DNA of 64,000 bases from CATQHD01 sp965202675 (GTDB lineage Bacteria; Actinomycetota; Acidimicrobiia; Spongiisociales; Spongiisociaceae), in assembly GCA_965202675.1 (NCBI GenBank), contig OZ241842.1, positions 2,542,001 to 2,606,000 of the forward strand, given 5' to 3'. Under the pieces are notes generated by a model. The model was given only the letters and a program-made list of their open reading frames with translations. It ran no database searches and was not told the origin of the DNA. A program made the translations under genes and the position numbers. Shown piece by piece: positions 43,556-53,706 of the stretch (its first letter is position 1; each line of letters starts with the position of its first letter).

Positions 43556-46005
43556 ACGCCGCCGGCCGCCCCGCGGTCTCCCTCAGCATCGACGGCCGGG
43601 AGGTCGAGGTTCCCGCCGGGGAGCTGCTGATCAAGGCGGCCGAGGACCACGGTTCCTACATCCCGCGTTTCTGCTGGCATCCCCGCATGAACCCGGTGGG
43701 CATGTGCCGCATGTGCCTGGTGGAGCTGGAAACCCCCAGGGGAAGCCTGATCATCCCCTCCTGCATGCAGCCGGTCAGCGACGGGATGGTGGTCAACACC
43801 GAGTCCGAGGCGGCCAAGAAAGCCCAGGAAGGGGTGCTGGAGTTCCTGCTGCTCAACCATCCCCTCGACTGCCCGGTGTGCGACAAGGGCGGTGAATGCC
43901 CCCTCCAGGACCAGACGATGACCTACGGCCCCGGCGAGAGCCGCTTCGTAGAAGAAAAACGCCACTTCGCCAAGCCCGTCCCCATCAGCGATTTGGTGCT
44001 GCTGGACCGGGAGCGCTGCATCCTCTGCGCCCGCTGCACCAGGTTCTCCGACGAGGTGTCGGGCGATCCCCTGATCGAGTTCCACCACCGGGGCGGCGGC
44101 ACCCAGGTGCTTACCTTCCCGGACGAGCCGTTCACCTCCTATTTCTCCGGCAACACCGTCCAGATCTGTCCGGTGGGGGCGCTGACCGCCGTTCCCTACC
44201 GGTTCCGCGCCCGGCCCTGGGATCTACAGACGGCCGAGAGCACCGGGGTGGTGCACACCGAAGGAAGCCGGCTGGCCGTCCACGCCTCCCAGAACCGGGT
44301 GCTGCGTTTCCTGGGGGTGGACACCGGGGCGGTCAACCAGGGCTGGCTGTCGGACAAGGAACGGTTCGGGTTCGAATACATCGGCTCTTCCGACCGGCTG
44401 CGCACTCCGCTGATCCGGGAAGGCGGCGGTTTCAGGGAGGCCGGCTGGGGGGAGGCGCTGGACCTGGCGGCGGAACGGCTGAGCGGGGTGATCGAAGAGT
44501 CGGGCGGGGGGGCGGCGGCGGCCCTGGGCGGGGCGCGGGGCACCAACGAGGACGCCTACGCCCTCTCGAAGTTCATGCGGGCGGCGGTCGGTTCCAACAA
44601 CCTGGACGCCCAGCTCGGCGACGGCCTGGAAGCCCGTTTCCTGGCCGGGCTGGCCGGACGGGGGCGGATCGACGACCTGGAGGCGGCGCGCACCATCCTG
44701 CTGTGGGGGCCCGACCTGAAAGAGACCCACCCCATCCTCTATCTGCGGGTGCGGAGGGCCGCCCAGGAGCTGGGGGCGCGCCTGGTGATCTTCCATCCCC
44801 GGCGCACCGGCCTGGACGACCGGGCGGCCTACAAGTTCACCTACCGGCCGGGGGACGGGCCGGAAGAGCTGGCGCGTTTCGCCGCCGGCGAGGGGCGGTA
44901 CGCCGCCGCCCGGGAAGCCATGGACGAGGGCCCCCTGGTGGCGTTGGCGGGCCGCCCCGGCCTGGCCGAACACCCCCGCCTGGCCGAGTCGGTGGCCGCC
45001 TTCGCCCTCCGCCGGGGCGGGGCCGTCCTGCCGCTGGTCCACCGGGGCAACACCTTCGGGGCGCTGGACATGGGGGCGGCGCCCGACCTGCTGCCCGGCC
45101 GGGTCCCCACCGTCGCCGAAGGCCTGGCCCCCGAGCTGCTGGAAGCCTGGGGCGAGCTGCCCGGCGCGCCCGGCCTGGACGCCCTGGGCATCGCCGAGGC
45201 GGCGGCCGCCGGCGAGATCGGTTTCCTGCTCCTGTGCGGTTCCGATCCGGTGCGCGACCTGGTGGGCTTCGACGGTGGAGCGGCCCTGGAGGGGGCCGGT
45301 TTCGTGGCCGCCGTCGACCTGTTCCTCACCGACTCCTCGCGCCGGGCCGATGTGGTGTTCCCCGCCCTGGGCTTCACAGAGAAGAAGGGCACGGTCACCA
45401 ACCTGGAGGGCCGGGTGCAGATGGTCAACCTCCTGGTGCCGGGGCCGGGGCAGGCGCGGGCCGACTGGTCGATCCTGGACGACCTGGCCGCCCGGCTGGG
45501 CCGCCCGATCGGGCTGGCCTCCGGAAAGGAGATCACCGACGAGATCGCCCGCACGGCGCCCGCCTACGCCGGCGTTACCTGGGACTACCTCGAATGGGAA
45601 GCCAGGGAAGGGGCGGTGGTCCCCCTCGAGGGGGCCGTCCAACCCCTCCGGTACGAGCCGCAGCCCTTCGCTCCGGCGGACGGGGCGGACGGCCGCCCGG
45701 CCGTTCATCTGGCCCGCACCATGTACGACGACGGGGTCATGCTGCGGCACTGCCCCTCCCTGTCCGGCCAGGCGCCGGGCGCCGCCGCCTACCTGACCCC
45801 GGATCACGCCGCCTCCCTCGGGGCGGCGGAGGGCGACCCGATCGAGGTTGTCCTGGGGAGCGGCTCGATGACCCTGCCGGTGCGGCTGGATCCGACCCTC
45901 CATGAAGATGTTGTCTACGTTCCCTTCAACCAGCCCGGCGCGGCGGGGCTGGGGGGGCTGGTGGGCGCCTTCGGTGCGCCGGCGCCGGGCGGAGGGGAGC
46001 TCTGA
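43552..46005 (+). CDS. nuoG: NADH-quinone oxidoreductase subunit G
   Basis: The 817-residue subunit begins with a [2Fe-2S] domain (Cys 41, 52, 55 and 71). A His-Cys3 [4Fe-4S] site follows at HPLDCPVCDKGGEC (residues 103-116), then the ferredoxin-type CILCARCTRFSDEVSG and the downstream CPVGAL motif. A molybdopterin-oxidoreductase-like domain fills residues about 220-800, with cofactor-free features as in other NuoG proteins. It relays electrons from NuoF to NuoI. The ATG overlaps the nuoEF stop; the long open frame upstream is out-of-frame noise. Confidence 0.94.
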   Translation: MNAAGRPAVSLSIDGREVEVPAGELLIKAAEDHGSYIPRFCWHPRMNPVGMCRMCLVELETPRGSLIIPSCMQPVSDGMVVNTESEAAKKAQEGVLEFLLLNHPLDCPVCDKGGECPLQDQTMTYGPGESRFVEEKRHFAKPVPISDLVLLDRERCILCARCTRFSDEVSGDPLIEFHHRGGGTQVLTFPDEPFTSYFSGNTVQICPVGALTAVPYRFRARPWDLQTAESTGVVHTEGSRLAVHASQNRVLRFLGVDTGAVNQGWLSDKERFGFEYIGSSDRLRTPLIREGGGFREAGWGEALDLAAERLSGVIEESGGGAAAALGGARGTNEDAYALSKFMRAAVGSNNLDAQLGDGLEARFLAGLAGRGRIDDLEAARTILLWGPDLKETHPILYLRVRRAAQELGARLVIFHPRRTGLDDRAAYKFTYRPGDGPEELARFAAGEGRYAAAREAMDEGPLVALAGRPGLAEHPRLAESVAAFALRRGGAVLPLVHRGNTFGALDMGAAPDLLPGRVPTVAEGLAPELLEAWGELPGAPGLDALGIAEAAAAGEIGFLLLCGSDPVRDLVGFDGGAALEGAGFVAAVDLFLTDSSRRADVVFPALGFTEKKGTVTNLEGRVQMVNLLVPGPGQARADWSILDDLAARLGRPIGLASGKEITDEIARTAPAYAGVTWDYLEWEAREGAVVPLEGAVQPLRYEPQPFAPADGADGRPAVHLARTMYDDGVMLRHCPSLSGQAPGAAAYLTPDHAASLGAAEGDPIEVVLGSGSMTLPVRLDPTLHEDVVYVPFNQPGAAGLGGLVGAFGAPAPGGGEL

Positions 46006-47090
46006 TGGACTGGATCGACGTGCTCCTGGCCGCCGCCCGGACGGTGACGGTGTTCGCCCTGCTGATGGGGGCGTGCACCCTGCTGGTCTGGTTCGAGCGC
46101 AAGATCGTGGCCGATATGCAGAACCGGGTGGGGCCGGACCGGGCCGGTCCGTGGGGGATACTCCAGACGGTGGCCGACGGCGTGAAGCTGTTCTTCAAAG
46201 AGCAGGTAACCCCCCGCAAGGTGGAGCTGGGCCTCTATCTGGCCGCGCCCATGCTGGCCGCCGTCCCCGCCTTCCTGATGTTCATGGTGATTCCGTTCGG
46301 GCGGCCCTTCACCATCACCCTGGGCGGGGCGGAGCGGACGGTGCCCCTCCAGGGCGCCGACCTCAACGTGGGGCTGCTCTACATACTCGCCATGTCGTCG
46401 GTGGCCGTCTACGCGGTGGTGCTGGCCGGCTGGTCGTCGGGATCCAAATACCCGCTGCTGGGCGGGGTGAGGGCCACCGCCCAGGCCATCTCCTACGAGG
46501 CCGCCATGGGGCTGTCCCTGGTGCCGGTGGTGCTCCTCACCGGTTCGATGCGCATCTCCGAGATCGTGGCCTCCCAGAGCTCCACCCTCACCTTCCTGGA
46601 CTGGCCGGTCGGCGTCCCCGCCTGGAACGTGATCGTGCTGGCCCCCTCGTTCCTGATCTTTTTCATCGCGGCGGTGGCGGAGACCAACCGGGCGCCCTTC
46701 GACCTGGTGGAGGCCGAGCAGGAGATCGTGGGCGGGTTCCACACCGAATACTCCGGCCTGCGCTTCGCTCTGTTCTTCCTGGCCGAGTACATCAACATCT
46801 TCACCATGTCGGCCCTGGCGGTTACCCTGTTCTTCGGAGGCTGGTCGGGTCCCACCTGGGACCGGATCCTGCCCCCCCTGGTGAGCGGCCTGCTCCCCAC
46901 CGTGTGGTTCCTGCTCAAGGTGCTGGTGTTCCTGTTCCTGTACGTGTGGCTGCGGGCCACCCTCCCGCGTCTGCGTTACGACCAGCTGATGACCCTGGGC
47001 TGGAAGCGGCTGATCCCCGCCTCCCTGATCTGGCTGTTCTTCATAGGGGGGGCGCTGGCCGTCCGCCGTTTCGGACCGCCCTGGAGCTGA
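46005..47090 (+). CDS. nuoH: NADH-quinone oxidoreductase subunit H
   Basis: The 361-residue membrane subunit has about eight helices and the conserved sequences RVGPDRAGPWGILQTVADGV, KLFFKEQVTPRK, the quinone-channel loop AETNRAPFDLVEAEQEIVGG and FHTEYSGLRFALFFLAEYIN. It joins the peripheral arm to the proton-pumping arm. The start overlaps the nuoG stop by one base. Confidence 0.96.
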   Translation: MDWIDVLLAAARTVTVFALLMGACTLLVWFERKIVADMQNRVGPDRAGPWGILQTVADGVKLFFKEQVTPRKVELGLYLAAPMLAAVPAFLMFMVIPFGRPFTITLGGAERTVPLQGADLNVGLLYILAMSSVAVYAVVLAGWSSGSKYPLLGGVRATAQAISYEAAMGLSLVPVVLLTGSMRISEIVASQSSTLTFLDWPVGVPAWNVIVLAPSFLIFFIAAVAETNRAPFDLVEAEQEIVGGFHTEYSGLRFALFFLAEYINIFTMSALAVTLFFGGWSGPTWDRILPPLVSGLLPTVWFLLKVLVFLFLYVWLRATLPRLRYDQLMTLGWKRLIPASLIWLFFIGGALAVRRFGPPWS

Positions 47091-47093
47091 TGT

Positions 47094-47777
47094 ATGGCTG
47101 ACAGATCCGCCAAGACCGGGGCGGGGCCGCTGGAGGCCTTCTTCAAGGGCATGGCCGTAACGGGCCGCCAGTTCATCGCCACCGTGTTCGGGCGGGGTCT
47201 GGTAACCACCAGATACCCCCAGGAGATGCGGGAGAAACCCCAGCGCTTCCACGGCCGCCACGTGCTCAACCGCTACGAGGACGGCATGGAGAAATGCATC
47301 GGCTGCGAGCTGTGCGCCGGGGCGTGCCCGGCCCGCTGCATCTACGTCCGGGGGGCCGACAACCACCCGGACGATCCGGTCAGCCCGGGCGAGCGCTACG
47401 GCTTCGTCTACGAGATCAACATGCTGCGGTGCATCTTCTGCGGGCTGTGCGTGGAGGCCTGCCCCACCGAGGCCATAACCCACACCCGGCTGTTCGAGAT
47501 GTCCACCACCGACAGGACCGACGCCATCTACACCAAGACGGAGCTGCTGGTGGACGCCGACGGGCAGCCCAACCACATGTTCGAATCCGACCGGCTGGCC
47601 GACTTCGGCGAGCTCGAGCAGGCGGACGGCTGGATGCGCGCCACCGCCCCCCAGGGGAGGGCCGCCTACGAGGGGCGGGTTTCCTGGTCGGGTTCGGCGG
47701 GGGTGGGGGTGCGGCCTCCCGAGGAGGGGCAGTCCGGCCTCCCCGAAGCCGAAGAGACGGAGGAGGGCGGCGCCTGA
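47094..47777 (+). CDS. nuoI: NADH-quinone oxidoreductase subunit I
   Basis: The 227-residue ferredoxin-like subunit has two [4Fe-4S] motifs, CIGCELCAGACPARCIYVRG and CIFCGLCVEACPTEAITHT. They correspond to clusters N6a and N6b that carry electrons to NuoB. The C-terminal 50 residues are an acidic, Gly/Pro-rich extension. It starts 3 bases after nuoH and its stop overlaps nuoJ. Confidence 0.96.
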   Translation: MADRSAKTGAGPLEAFFKGMAVTGRQFIATVFGRGLVTTRYPQEMREKPQRFHGRHVLNRYEDGMEKCIGCELCAGACPARCIYVRGADNHPDDPVSPGERYGFVYEINMLRCIFCGLCVEACPTEAITHTRLFEMSTTDRTDAIYTKTELLVDADGQPNHMFESDRLADFGELEQADGWMRATAPQGRAAYEGRVSWSGSAGVGVRPPEEGQSGLPEAEETEEGGA

Positions 47778-48406
47778 TGGTGGAGCTGGTCATCTTCGTG
47801 CTCATGGGGGCGGTAACCCTGGGAGGGGCGGTTACGGTGATCAGAGCCCGCAACCCGGTGTACGGGGCCATGGGGCTGATGGCCGCCCTGTTCGCCCTGG
47901 CGGTCTTCTACGTGGTCCACCTGGCCCACTTCGTTGCGGCGGTGCAGGTGATCGTGTACGCCGGGGCGGTCATCACCCTGTTCCTGTTCGTGATCATGTT
48001 CGTGGGCGTGGACCGGGCCGAGCGCTTCACCGAGAAGCTGGCGGTGCAGCGCCCCGCCGCCCTGATCGTGCTGGCGGGGGTGCTGGCGCTGGCCGGAGCG
48101 CTGGTGATCACCGGCCAGTTCGACTGGGTGATCACCACCGGAGATGAAGCCGCCGAAGTGCAGGGGACGGTCGAGGAGATCGGCGGGAACCTCATCTCGG
48201 TAGAGGAGGGGGGCGGCCGGCGGGCCTCCCGTTGGCTGCTGCCCTTCGAGGCCACATCCCTGCTGCTGATCGCGGCGGCGGTGGGCGCCATCGCCCTGGC
48301 CTTCTACCGGCCCCGCCGCAAGGACGAACCCGGCGGGGAAGACGCCGGCGCGGAGCAGCCCGGCGCCCCGTCACCGAGCGGTTCCGTCACGGGCGGTCCG
48401 TCATGA
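47777..48406 (+). CDS. nuoJ: NADH-quinone oxidoreductase subunit J
   Basis: The 209-residue membrane subunit has five helices and the family segment NPVYGAMGLMAALFALAVFY and FVAAVQVIVYAGAVITLFLF, including the pi-bulge helix 3 region. The C-terminal tail of about 40 residues is hydrophilic. The start at 47777 overlaps the nuoI stop (TGATG) and is preferred over the longer upstream open frame. Confidence 0.94.
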   Translation: MVELVIFVLMGAVTLGGAVTVIRARNPVYGAMGLMAALFALAVFYVVHLAHFVAAVQVIVYAGAVITLFLFVIMFVGVDRAERFTEKLAVQRPAALIVLAGVLALAGALVITGQFDWVITTGDEAAEVQGTVEEIGGNLISVEEGGGRRASRWLLPFEATSLLLIAAAVGAIALAFYRPRRKDEPGGEDAGAEQPGAPSPSGSVTGGPS

Positions 48407-48708
48407 TCGTTACGGCCGGCTGGTACATGACCCTGGCGGCGGTGCTGTTCCTGACGGGCATGGCCGGGCTGCTGCTCCGCAACAACGCCCTGGTCATGTT
48501 CATGTCGGTGGAGCTGATGCTCAACGCCGTCAACCTGACCTTCATAGCGGCGGCCCGCGCCCACGGGGACATCGGCGGGCAGATGGCGGTGCTGTTCGTG
48601 TTGGTGGTGGCGGCGGCCGAGGTGGCGGTGGGGTTGGCCATCATCGTGTCGGTCTTCCGCACCCGGCAGACCGCCTCCGTGGACGACCTGTCGGAGCTTT
48701 CGGGATGA
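48403..48708 (+). CDS. nuoK: NADH-quinone oxidoreductase subunit K
   Basis: The 101-residue subunit has three helices with the conserved glutamates in MSVELMLNAVNLTF and AAAEVAVGLAIIVSVFR, which take part in proton translocation. Its ATG overlaps the nuoJ stop (ATGA). A 17-codon open frame overlapping its stop continues toward nuoL and may simply couple translation. Confidence 0.95.
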   Translation: MIVTAGWYMTLAAVLFLTGMAGLLLRNNALVMFMSVELMLNAVNLTFIAAARAHGDIGGQMAVLFVLVVAAAEVAVGLAIIVSVFRTRQTASVDDLSELSG

Positions 48709-48750
48709 CCGCCGCGCCTCCGTCCGCCGCCGCGCCGGAGGAGCGGCGGG

Positions 48751-50664
48751 ATGGTTGATTTCCTGGTCGATTACCTGTGGGTGGTCATCGCCCTGCCGCT
48801 GGGGGCGGCTCTGCTGAACCACTTCCTGGGGCGGCGGATCGGAGAGCCGCGGGCGGCCGTTCTGGCCGTCCTGGCGGTGGCCGGTTCCTTCGGGTTCGCG
48901 GCCCTGGCGTCCGTCGATTTCTTCATCTCCGGGCGCGCCTCCGAGCAGGCGGTCGCCGTGGTTCCGCTCTTCGACTGGATACCCGGCCTGGGGGCGGCCG
49001 CCGAGCTGCTGTGGGATCCGATGTCCGCCGTCATGACCCTGGTGGTTACCGGGGTGGGCGCCCTGATCCACATCTATGCGGTGGGCTACATGCATGGCGA
49101 CCCCCGGTTCGACCGCTTCTTCACCTACCTGAACCTGTTCATCGCCTCCATGCTGATCCTGGTGCTGGCCAACAACTTCGCCCTGCTGTTCGTGGGCTGG
49201 GAGCTGGTGGGCCTCTGCTCCTACCTGTTGATCTCCTTCTGGCAGACCCGCCCCTCGGCGGCCGCCGCCGGCAAGAAAGCCTTCGTGGTCAACCGCATCG
49301 GCGACTTCGGTTTCATGGTGGCGCTGATGGTGATCTTCGCCTCCTTCGGCACCCTCTCCTACACGGAGGTGCTGCACGGCCCGGGGGAGGTGATCGGGGC
49401 GGGTACCGCAACCGCTGTCTGCCTGCTGCTGCTGGTGGGGGCGGCCGGCAAGTCCGCCCAGCTGCCCCTGTACGTGTGGCTGCCGGACGCCATGGAAGGC
49501 CCCACTCCGGTCTCCGCCCTCATCCACGCCGCCACCATGGTCACCGCAGGCGTATACATGGTGGCCCGCACCGGGGCCCTGTTCGGCCTCTCCGACGTTG
49601 CCGGCGGGGTGACGGCGGGGATCGGGGCGCTCACCGCCCTGCTGGCCGCCACCATCGCCGTCGCCCAGCGGGACATCAAGCGGGTGCTGGCCTATTCCAC
49701 CATCAGCCAGCTCGGTTACATGTTCATGGCGGTGGGGGCGGCGGGTTACGCGGCCGGCTTGTTCCATCTGGTAACCCACGCCGTGTTCAAGGCGCTCCTG
49801 TTCCTGGGGGCCGGCTCGGTGATCCACGCCATGGCCGGAGAGCAGGACATGGAACGGATGGGCGGTCTGCGGCGCAGGATGCCGGTCACCCACCTCACCA
49901 TGCTGGTTGCGGTCCTCGCCATCGCCGGCATCCCCCCGCTGGCCGGTTTCTGGTCGAAAGACGAGATCCTGGCGGTGCTGTTCGCCAAGGGCGGCTACTA
50001 CACCTTCCTATGGGGGGTGGGCGTGCTGGCCGCTCTGCTGACTGCTTTCTACATGGCGCGGCAGTACTTCCTAGTGTTCGGGGGGAGGGCGCGCTGGGCG
50101 GAAGGGGCGGAGCCGCACGAATCGCCCCGGATTATGACCGCGCCGCTGGCGGTCCTGGCCGTCCTCACCGCGGTGATCGGGTTCGTCAACACCCCCTTCC
50201 GCCTGGCTTTCGAACACTTCCTGGAACCGGCCTTTGAGGGGGTGTATCTGGCCCACGCCCCCGAGGACGGATTCCTGGTCGCGGCGCTGGCGCTGGTGTC
50301 GGCTGCGGCCGGGGCGGTGGGGATCGCCGCCGCCTACCTGGTCTACAGCCGTGCATCCGAGGAGGCCAGGGAGCGGATGCTGGGCTGGGTGCGCCGCCCG
50401 TTCATGGCCTGGGAGCACGGCTACTGGGTGGACGACGTCTACGGGCGGCTGATCGTGAAACCGGGCCTGGCCCTGGCCCAATGGTGCGCAGGCTTCGTCG
50501 ACCAGCGGGTGATCGACGGGCTGGTCGACGGGGTGGGCGGTGCGGTGCGGCGGGCGGGCCTGCGCCTGCGGCCCCTCCAGTCCGGGTTCGTGCGCTCCTA
50601 CGGGGCGCTGCTGGCGGCCGGGGCGGTAGGGCTGGCGGCCTGGATCGTGACCAGGGGCCTGTAG
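48751..50664 (+). CDS. nuoL: NADH-quinone oxidoreductase subunit L
   Basis: The 637-residue antiporter-like subunit has the NADHoxid core with GVGALIHIYAVGYMHGDPRF, LFVGWELVGLCSYLLISFW and LPDAMEGPTPVSALIHAATM. Conserved Lys and His residues lie in helices 7-12 (DIKRVLAYSTISQLGYMFMA, HLVTHAVFKALLFLGAG). The C-terminal lateral helix is present. It starts after GGAGGAG, 43 bases beyond nuoK. Confidence 0.95.
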   Translation: MVDFLVDYLWVVIALPLGAALLNHFLGRRIGEPRAAVLAVLAVAGSFGFAALASVDFFISGRASEQAVAVVPLFDWIPGLGAAAELLWDPMSAVMTLVVTGVGALIHIYAVGYMHGDPRFDRFFTYLNLFIASMLILVLANNFALLFVGWELVGLCSYLLISFWQTRPSAAAAGKKAFVVNRIGDFGFMVALMVIFASFGTLSYTEVLHGPGEVIGAGTATAVCLLLLVGAAGKSAQLPLYVWLPDAMEGPTPVSALIHAATMVTAGVYMVARTGALFGLSDVAGGVTAGIGALTALLAATIAVAQRDIKRVLAYSTISQLGYMFMAVGAAGYAAGLFHLVTHAVFKALLFLGAGSVIHAMAGEQDMERMGGLRRRMPVTHLTMLVAVLAIAGIPPLAGFWSKDEILAVLFAKGGYYTFLWGVGVLAALLTAFYMARQYFLVFGGRARWAEGAEPHESPRIMTAPLAVLAVLTAVIGFVNTPFRLAFEHFLEPAFEGVYLAHAPEDGFLVAALALVSAAAGAVGIAAAYLVYSRASEEARERMLGWVRRPFMAWEHGYWVDDVYGRLIVKPGLALAQWCAGFVDQRVIDGLVDGVGGAVRRAGLRLRPLQSGFVRSYGALLAAGAVGLAAWIVTRGL

Positions 50665-50676
50665 GGGCGGCCGGGG

Positions 50677-52233
50677 ATGGCGGAGATGGATTTCCCGGTG
50701 CTCAGCGCCCTGGTGCTGACCCCCGCCCTGGGGGCGGCCGTGCTGATGCTGATCCCCGAGCGGCGGCGGGAGCTGATCCGCCCGCTGGGGGTGGTGCTGG
50801 CCTTGTTGCCCCTGCCGCTGGCGGGCTGGCTGTACGCCGATTTCGAGCGGGGGGTGGCCGGATTCCAGTACGTGGAACGGGCGCCTTGGATCGACCGGCT
50901 GGGGGTGGAGTGGCACCTGGGGGTGGACGGCATCTCGCTGCTCCTGGTGGTGCTCACCGCCGTGCTGGTGCCGGCGGCGCTGGGTGCATCCATGGGGATC
51001 GACCACCGGGTCAAGTTGTTCGCGGCCATGACCCTGCTGCTGGAGGCGGGGCTGATCGGGGTGTTCCTGTCGCTCGACCTTTTCCTGTTCTTCGTGTTCT
51101 TCGAGGCGATCCTGATCCCGATGGCCTTCATCATCGGCATCTGGGGGAGCGAGAACCGCATCTACGCGGCGGTGAAGTTCTTCCTGTACACGGCCTTCGG
51201 ATCGGCGCTGATGCTGGCCGGGATCATCGCCCTGGCTTTCATCCACCGCGACCAGACCGGGCTGCTGGGCTTCTCGTATCCGGCCATGCTGGGCCTCGAC
51301 CTCGATCCGGCCGTCCAGAGGTGGCTGTTCGCCGCCTTCGCTCTGGCCTTCGCCATCAAGGTGCCGGTGTTTCCGTTTCACACCTGGCTGCCGGACGCCC
51401 ATGTCGAGGCGCCCACCGCCGGTTCGGTGCTGCTGGCCGGAGTGCTGCTGAAGCTCGGGACCTACGGCCTGCTCCGCTTCAACCTGCCGCTGTTTCCCGA
51501 CGCCACCCTGGCCTTTGTCCCCCTCTTGGCCGTGCTGGCGGTGGCGGGGATAATCTACGGGGCGGCGGTGGCCATCGTCCAGCCCGACCTGAAGAAGCTG
51601 GTGGCCTATTCCTCGGTCAGCCACCTGGGGTTCATCGTGCTGGGCACCTTTGCCCTTACCTCTCAGAGCCTCCAGGGGGGAGTCATCCAGATGGTCAACC
51701 ACGGGCTCACCACCGGCGCCCTGTTCCTGCTGGTCGGGATCCTCTACGAACGCCGCCATACCAAGCTGATCGCCGATTTCGGCGGGCTGGCCTCCTCCAT
51801 GCCGGTGTTCGCCGGGCTGTTCCTGTTCATCGCCTTCGCCTCGATCGGCCTGCCCGGACTGAACGGGTTCGTGGGCGAGTTCCTGATCCTGGTGGGGGGC
51901 TACCCCACCCTGCCCGTCTACGTGATCCTGGCGGCGGCGGGGGTGATCCTGGCGGCGGTGTACCTGTTGTGGGCCTACGAGCGGGTCTTCACCGGCAAGA
52001 TCACCAATCCGGCCAACCAGGGGCTGGCCGACCTGTCCCCGGGGGAGGCCCTGGTGTTCGCTCCGCTGGTGGCGTTGATCATCCTGCTGGGGGTGTATCC
52101 GAAGCCGGCGCTGGACGTGATCGGGCCTTCCACCGACGCGGTGCTGGCTCGGATCGAGGCGGCAACGGAATACAGGGCGCCCGATCCGGGCGGGCCGGGT
52201 TTCGTGTTCTCCTCGGAGGGCGGCGGCGGCTGA
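50677..52233 (+). CDS. nuoM: NADH-quinone oxidoreductase subunit M
   Basis: The 518-residue antiporter-like subunit contains GVDGISLLLVVLTAVLVPAA, FFEAILIPMAFIIGIWGSEN with the key Glu, FHTWLPDAHVEAPTAGSVLL and DLKKLVAYSSVSHLGFIVLG. It pumps protons in the membrane arm. ATG codons at 50677 and 50686 are both possible starts. It is 12 bases after nuoL. Confidence 0.95.
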   Translation: MAEMDFPVLSALVLTPALGAAVLMLIPERRRELIRPLGVVLALLPLPLAGWLYADFERGVAGFQYVERAPWIDRLGVEWHLGVDGISLLLVVLTAVLVPAALGASMGIDHRVKLFAAMTLLLEAGLIGVFLSLDLFLFFVFFEAILIPMAFIIGIWGSENRIYAAVKFFLYTAFGSALMLAGIIALAFIHRDQTGLLGFSYPAMLGLDLDPAVQRWLFAAFALAFAIKVPVFPFHTWLPDAHVEAPTAGSVLLAGVLLKLGTYGLLRFNLPLFPDATLAFVPLLAVLAVAGIIYGAAVAIVQPDLKKLVAYSSVSHLGFIVLGTFALTSQSLQGGVIQMVNHGLTTGALFLLVGILYERRHTKLIADFGGLASSMPVFAGLFLFIAFASIGLPGLNGFVGEFLILVGGYPTLPVYVILAAAGVILAAVYLLWAYERVFTGKITNPANQGLADLSPGEALVFAPLVALIILLGVYPKPALDVIGPSTDAVLARIEAATEYRAPDPGGPGFVFSSEGGGG

Positions 52234-52257
52234 TGGGGCGATGCGGGTGATGGTCTG

Positions 52258-53706
52258 ATGTTCGACGTTTCCTACCTGTCGATCGCGCCCGAGATGGTGC
52301 TGGTGCTGGGGGCGGTGGCGGTGTTGATGGTGGACGTGTTCGCCAAGCCGCCCGCCCGGGTTCACGGATGGCTGGCCTCTCTGACCTATCTGGCCGCCGG
52401 GGCGATGATCGCCTGGCAGTGGATGCGGCTGGAGGCCGGGCGCGGCGGGCTGTCCTTCGGCGGGACCCTGGTGCTCCATCCCTGGTCGGTCGCGGTGAGG
52501 GCGGTGCTGCTGACGGCGGCGGTGCTGGGCACTCTCTGCGCCTGGGAGATGCTGAGAGGGCTGCGCCGGCGGATGGCGGAGGGGCTCAGCATGGTGCTGG
52601 TGGCCGCCGCCGGTTTCATGCTCATGGGCGCCTCGGTGGACCTGGTGATGGTGTTCATCGCCCTGGAGATCGGCTCGATCGCCCTCTACGTGTTGGCCGG
52701 GATCGTGCGCACCTCCCCGGCGGGGGACGAGGCGGCCATCAAATACTTTCTGTTGGGCGCCTTCGCGTCGGCCGTCTTCATCTACGGGGGGGCGCTGGCC
52801 TACGCCGGCGCCGGCGCCACCAACCTGTTCGACATCCAGCAGTTCCTGGGGATGTACCACACGGCCCGCCCGGCGGTGATCCTGATCGGCATGTCGCTTC
52901 TGGTGGTGGGCATGGGCTTCAAGATAACCGCCGCCCCGTTCCATTCCTGGGCGCCGGACGTCTACCAGGGCGCCCCGGCGGGGGTGGTGGGGTTCATGGC
53001 GGCGGCCGCCAAGGTGGGCGGCTTCGCCGCCCTGGTCAACATCCTGTTCATCGGCTTCGCCCGCTACCAGGCGGCGTGGAGCGACGGCTTGGCGGTGATA
53101 GCCGCCCTGTCGGTGGCGGTCGGGACGCTGCTGGCGATCGGGCAGTCCGACGTGCGCCGGATGCTGGCCTATTCGGGGGTGGCCCACGCCGGTTTCCTGC
53201 TTACCGGCATGACCGCCGGCGTTCCCGCCATGGGGGGGCTGCTGTTCTATCTGGGCACATATTCTGTGATGCTGATAGCGGCTTTCGCGGCGGTTACCGC
53301 GGTGAGCGGACCGGCGGCTTCCGGCAGCTCATTCGACGAGTACCGGGGGTTGGGCAGGCGCGCTCCGGCGGCGGCGGCGGCGCTGGCCTTCATGATGATC
53401 GCCATGTCGGGAATGCCGCTCACCACCGGATTCATCGGCAAGTTCCAGATGTTCACCGCCGCCTGGGACGCCGGGTACCGCTGGCTGGTGATCGCGGGGC
53501 TGGCGGCATCGGCGGCGGCCTTCTTTTTCTACCTGCGCCTGGTGGTGCTCATGTATTTCCGCCCCGGCGAGGACGACAGAGAGGCCGAGGCGCTGCCGTT
53601 GCCCGCCGGGATACGCTGGGTGCTGCTGTTCTCGACGGCGGTCACCCTGGTGTTCGGTGTATACCCCGGCCCGCTGCTCGGATGGTTGAGCCAGACCGGC
53701 GGCTGA
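52258..53706 (+). CDS. nuoN: NADH-quinone oxidoreductase subunit N
   Basis: The 482-residue subunit has the NuoN features FIALEIGSIALYVLAGIVRT, EAAIKYFLLGAFASAVFIYG, FHSWAPDVYQGAPAGVVGFM and SDVRRMLAYSGVAHAGFLLT, with the antiporter lysines and glutamate. It ends the 14-subunit operon and starts 24 bases after nuoM. No clear intrinsic terminator follows before the surface-protein promoter at 53821. Confidence 0.95.
   Translation: MFDVSYLSIAPEMVLVLGAVAVLMVDVFAKPPARVHGWLASLTYLAAGAMIAWQWMRLEAGRGGLSFGGTLVLHPWSVAVRAVLLTAAVLGTLCAWEMLRGLRRRMAEGLSMVLVAAAGFMLMGASVDLVMVFIALEIGSIALYVLAGIVRTSPAGDEAAIKYFLLGAFASAVFIYGGALAYAGAGATNLFDIQQFLGMYHTARPAVILIGMSLLVVGMGFKITAAPFHSWAPDVYQGAPAGVVGFMAAAAKVGGFAALVNILFIGFARYQAAWSDGLAVIAALSVAVGTLLAIGQSDVRRMLAYSGVAHAGFLLTGMTAGVPAMGGLLFYLGTYSVMLIAAFAAVTAVSGPAASGSSFDEYRGLGRRAPAAAAALAFMMIAMSGMPLTTGFIGKFQMFTAAWDAGYRWLVIAGLAASAAAFFFYLRLVVLMYFRPGEDDREAEALPLPAGIRWVLLFSTAVTLVFGVYPGPLLGWLSQTGG

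Noticed and set aside
48705..48758. 17-codon open frame overlapping the nuoK stop and nuoL start
   Set aside because: Too short to support as a gene; it may merely couple translation of nuoK and nuoL.
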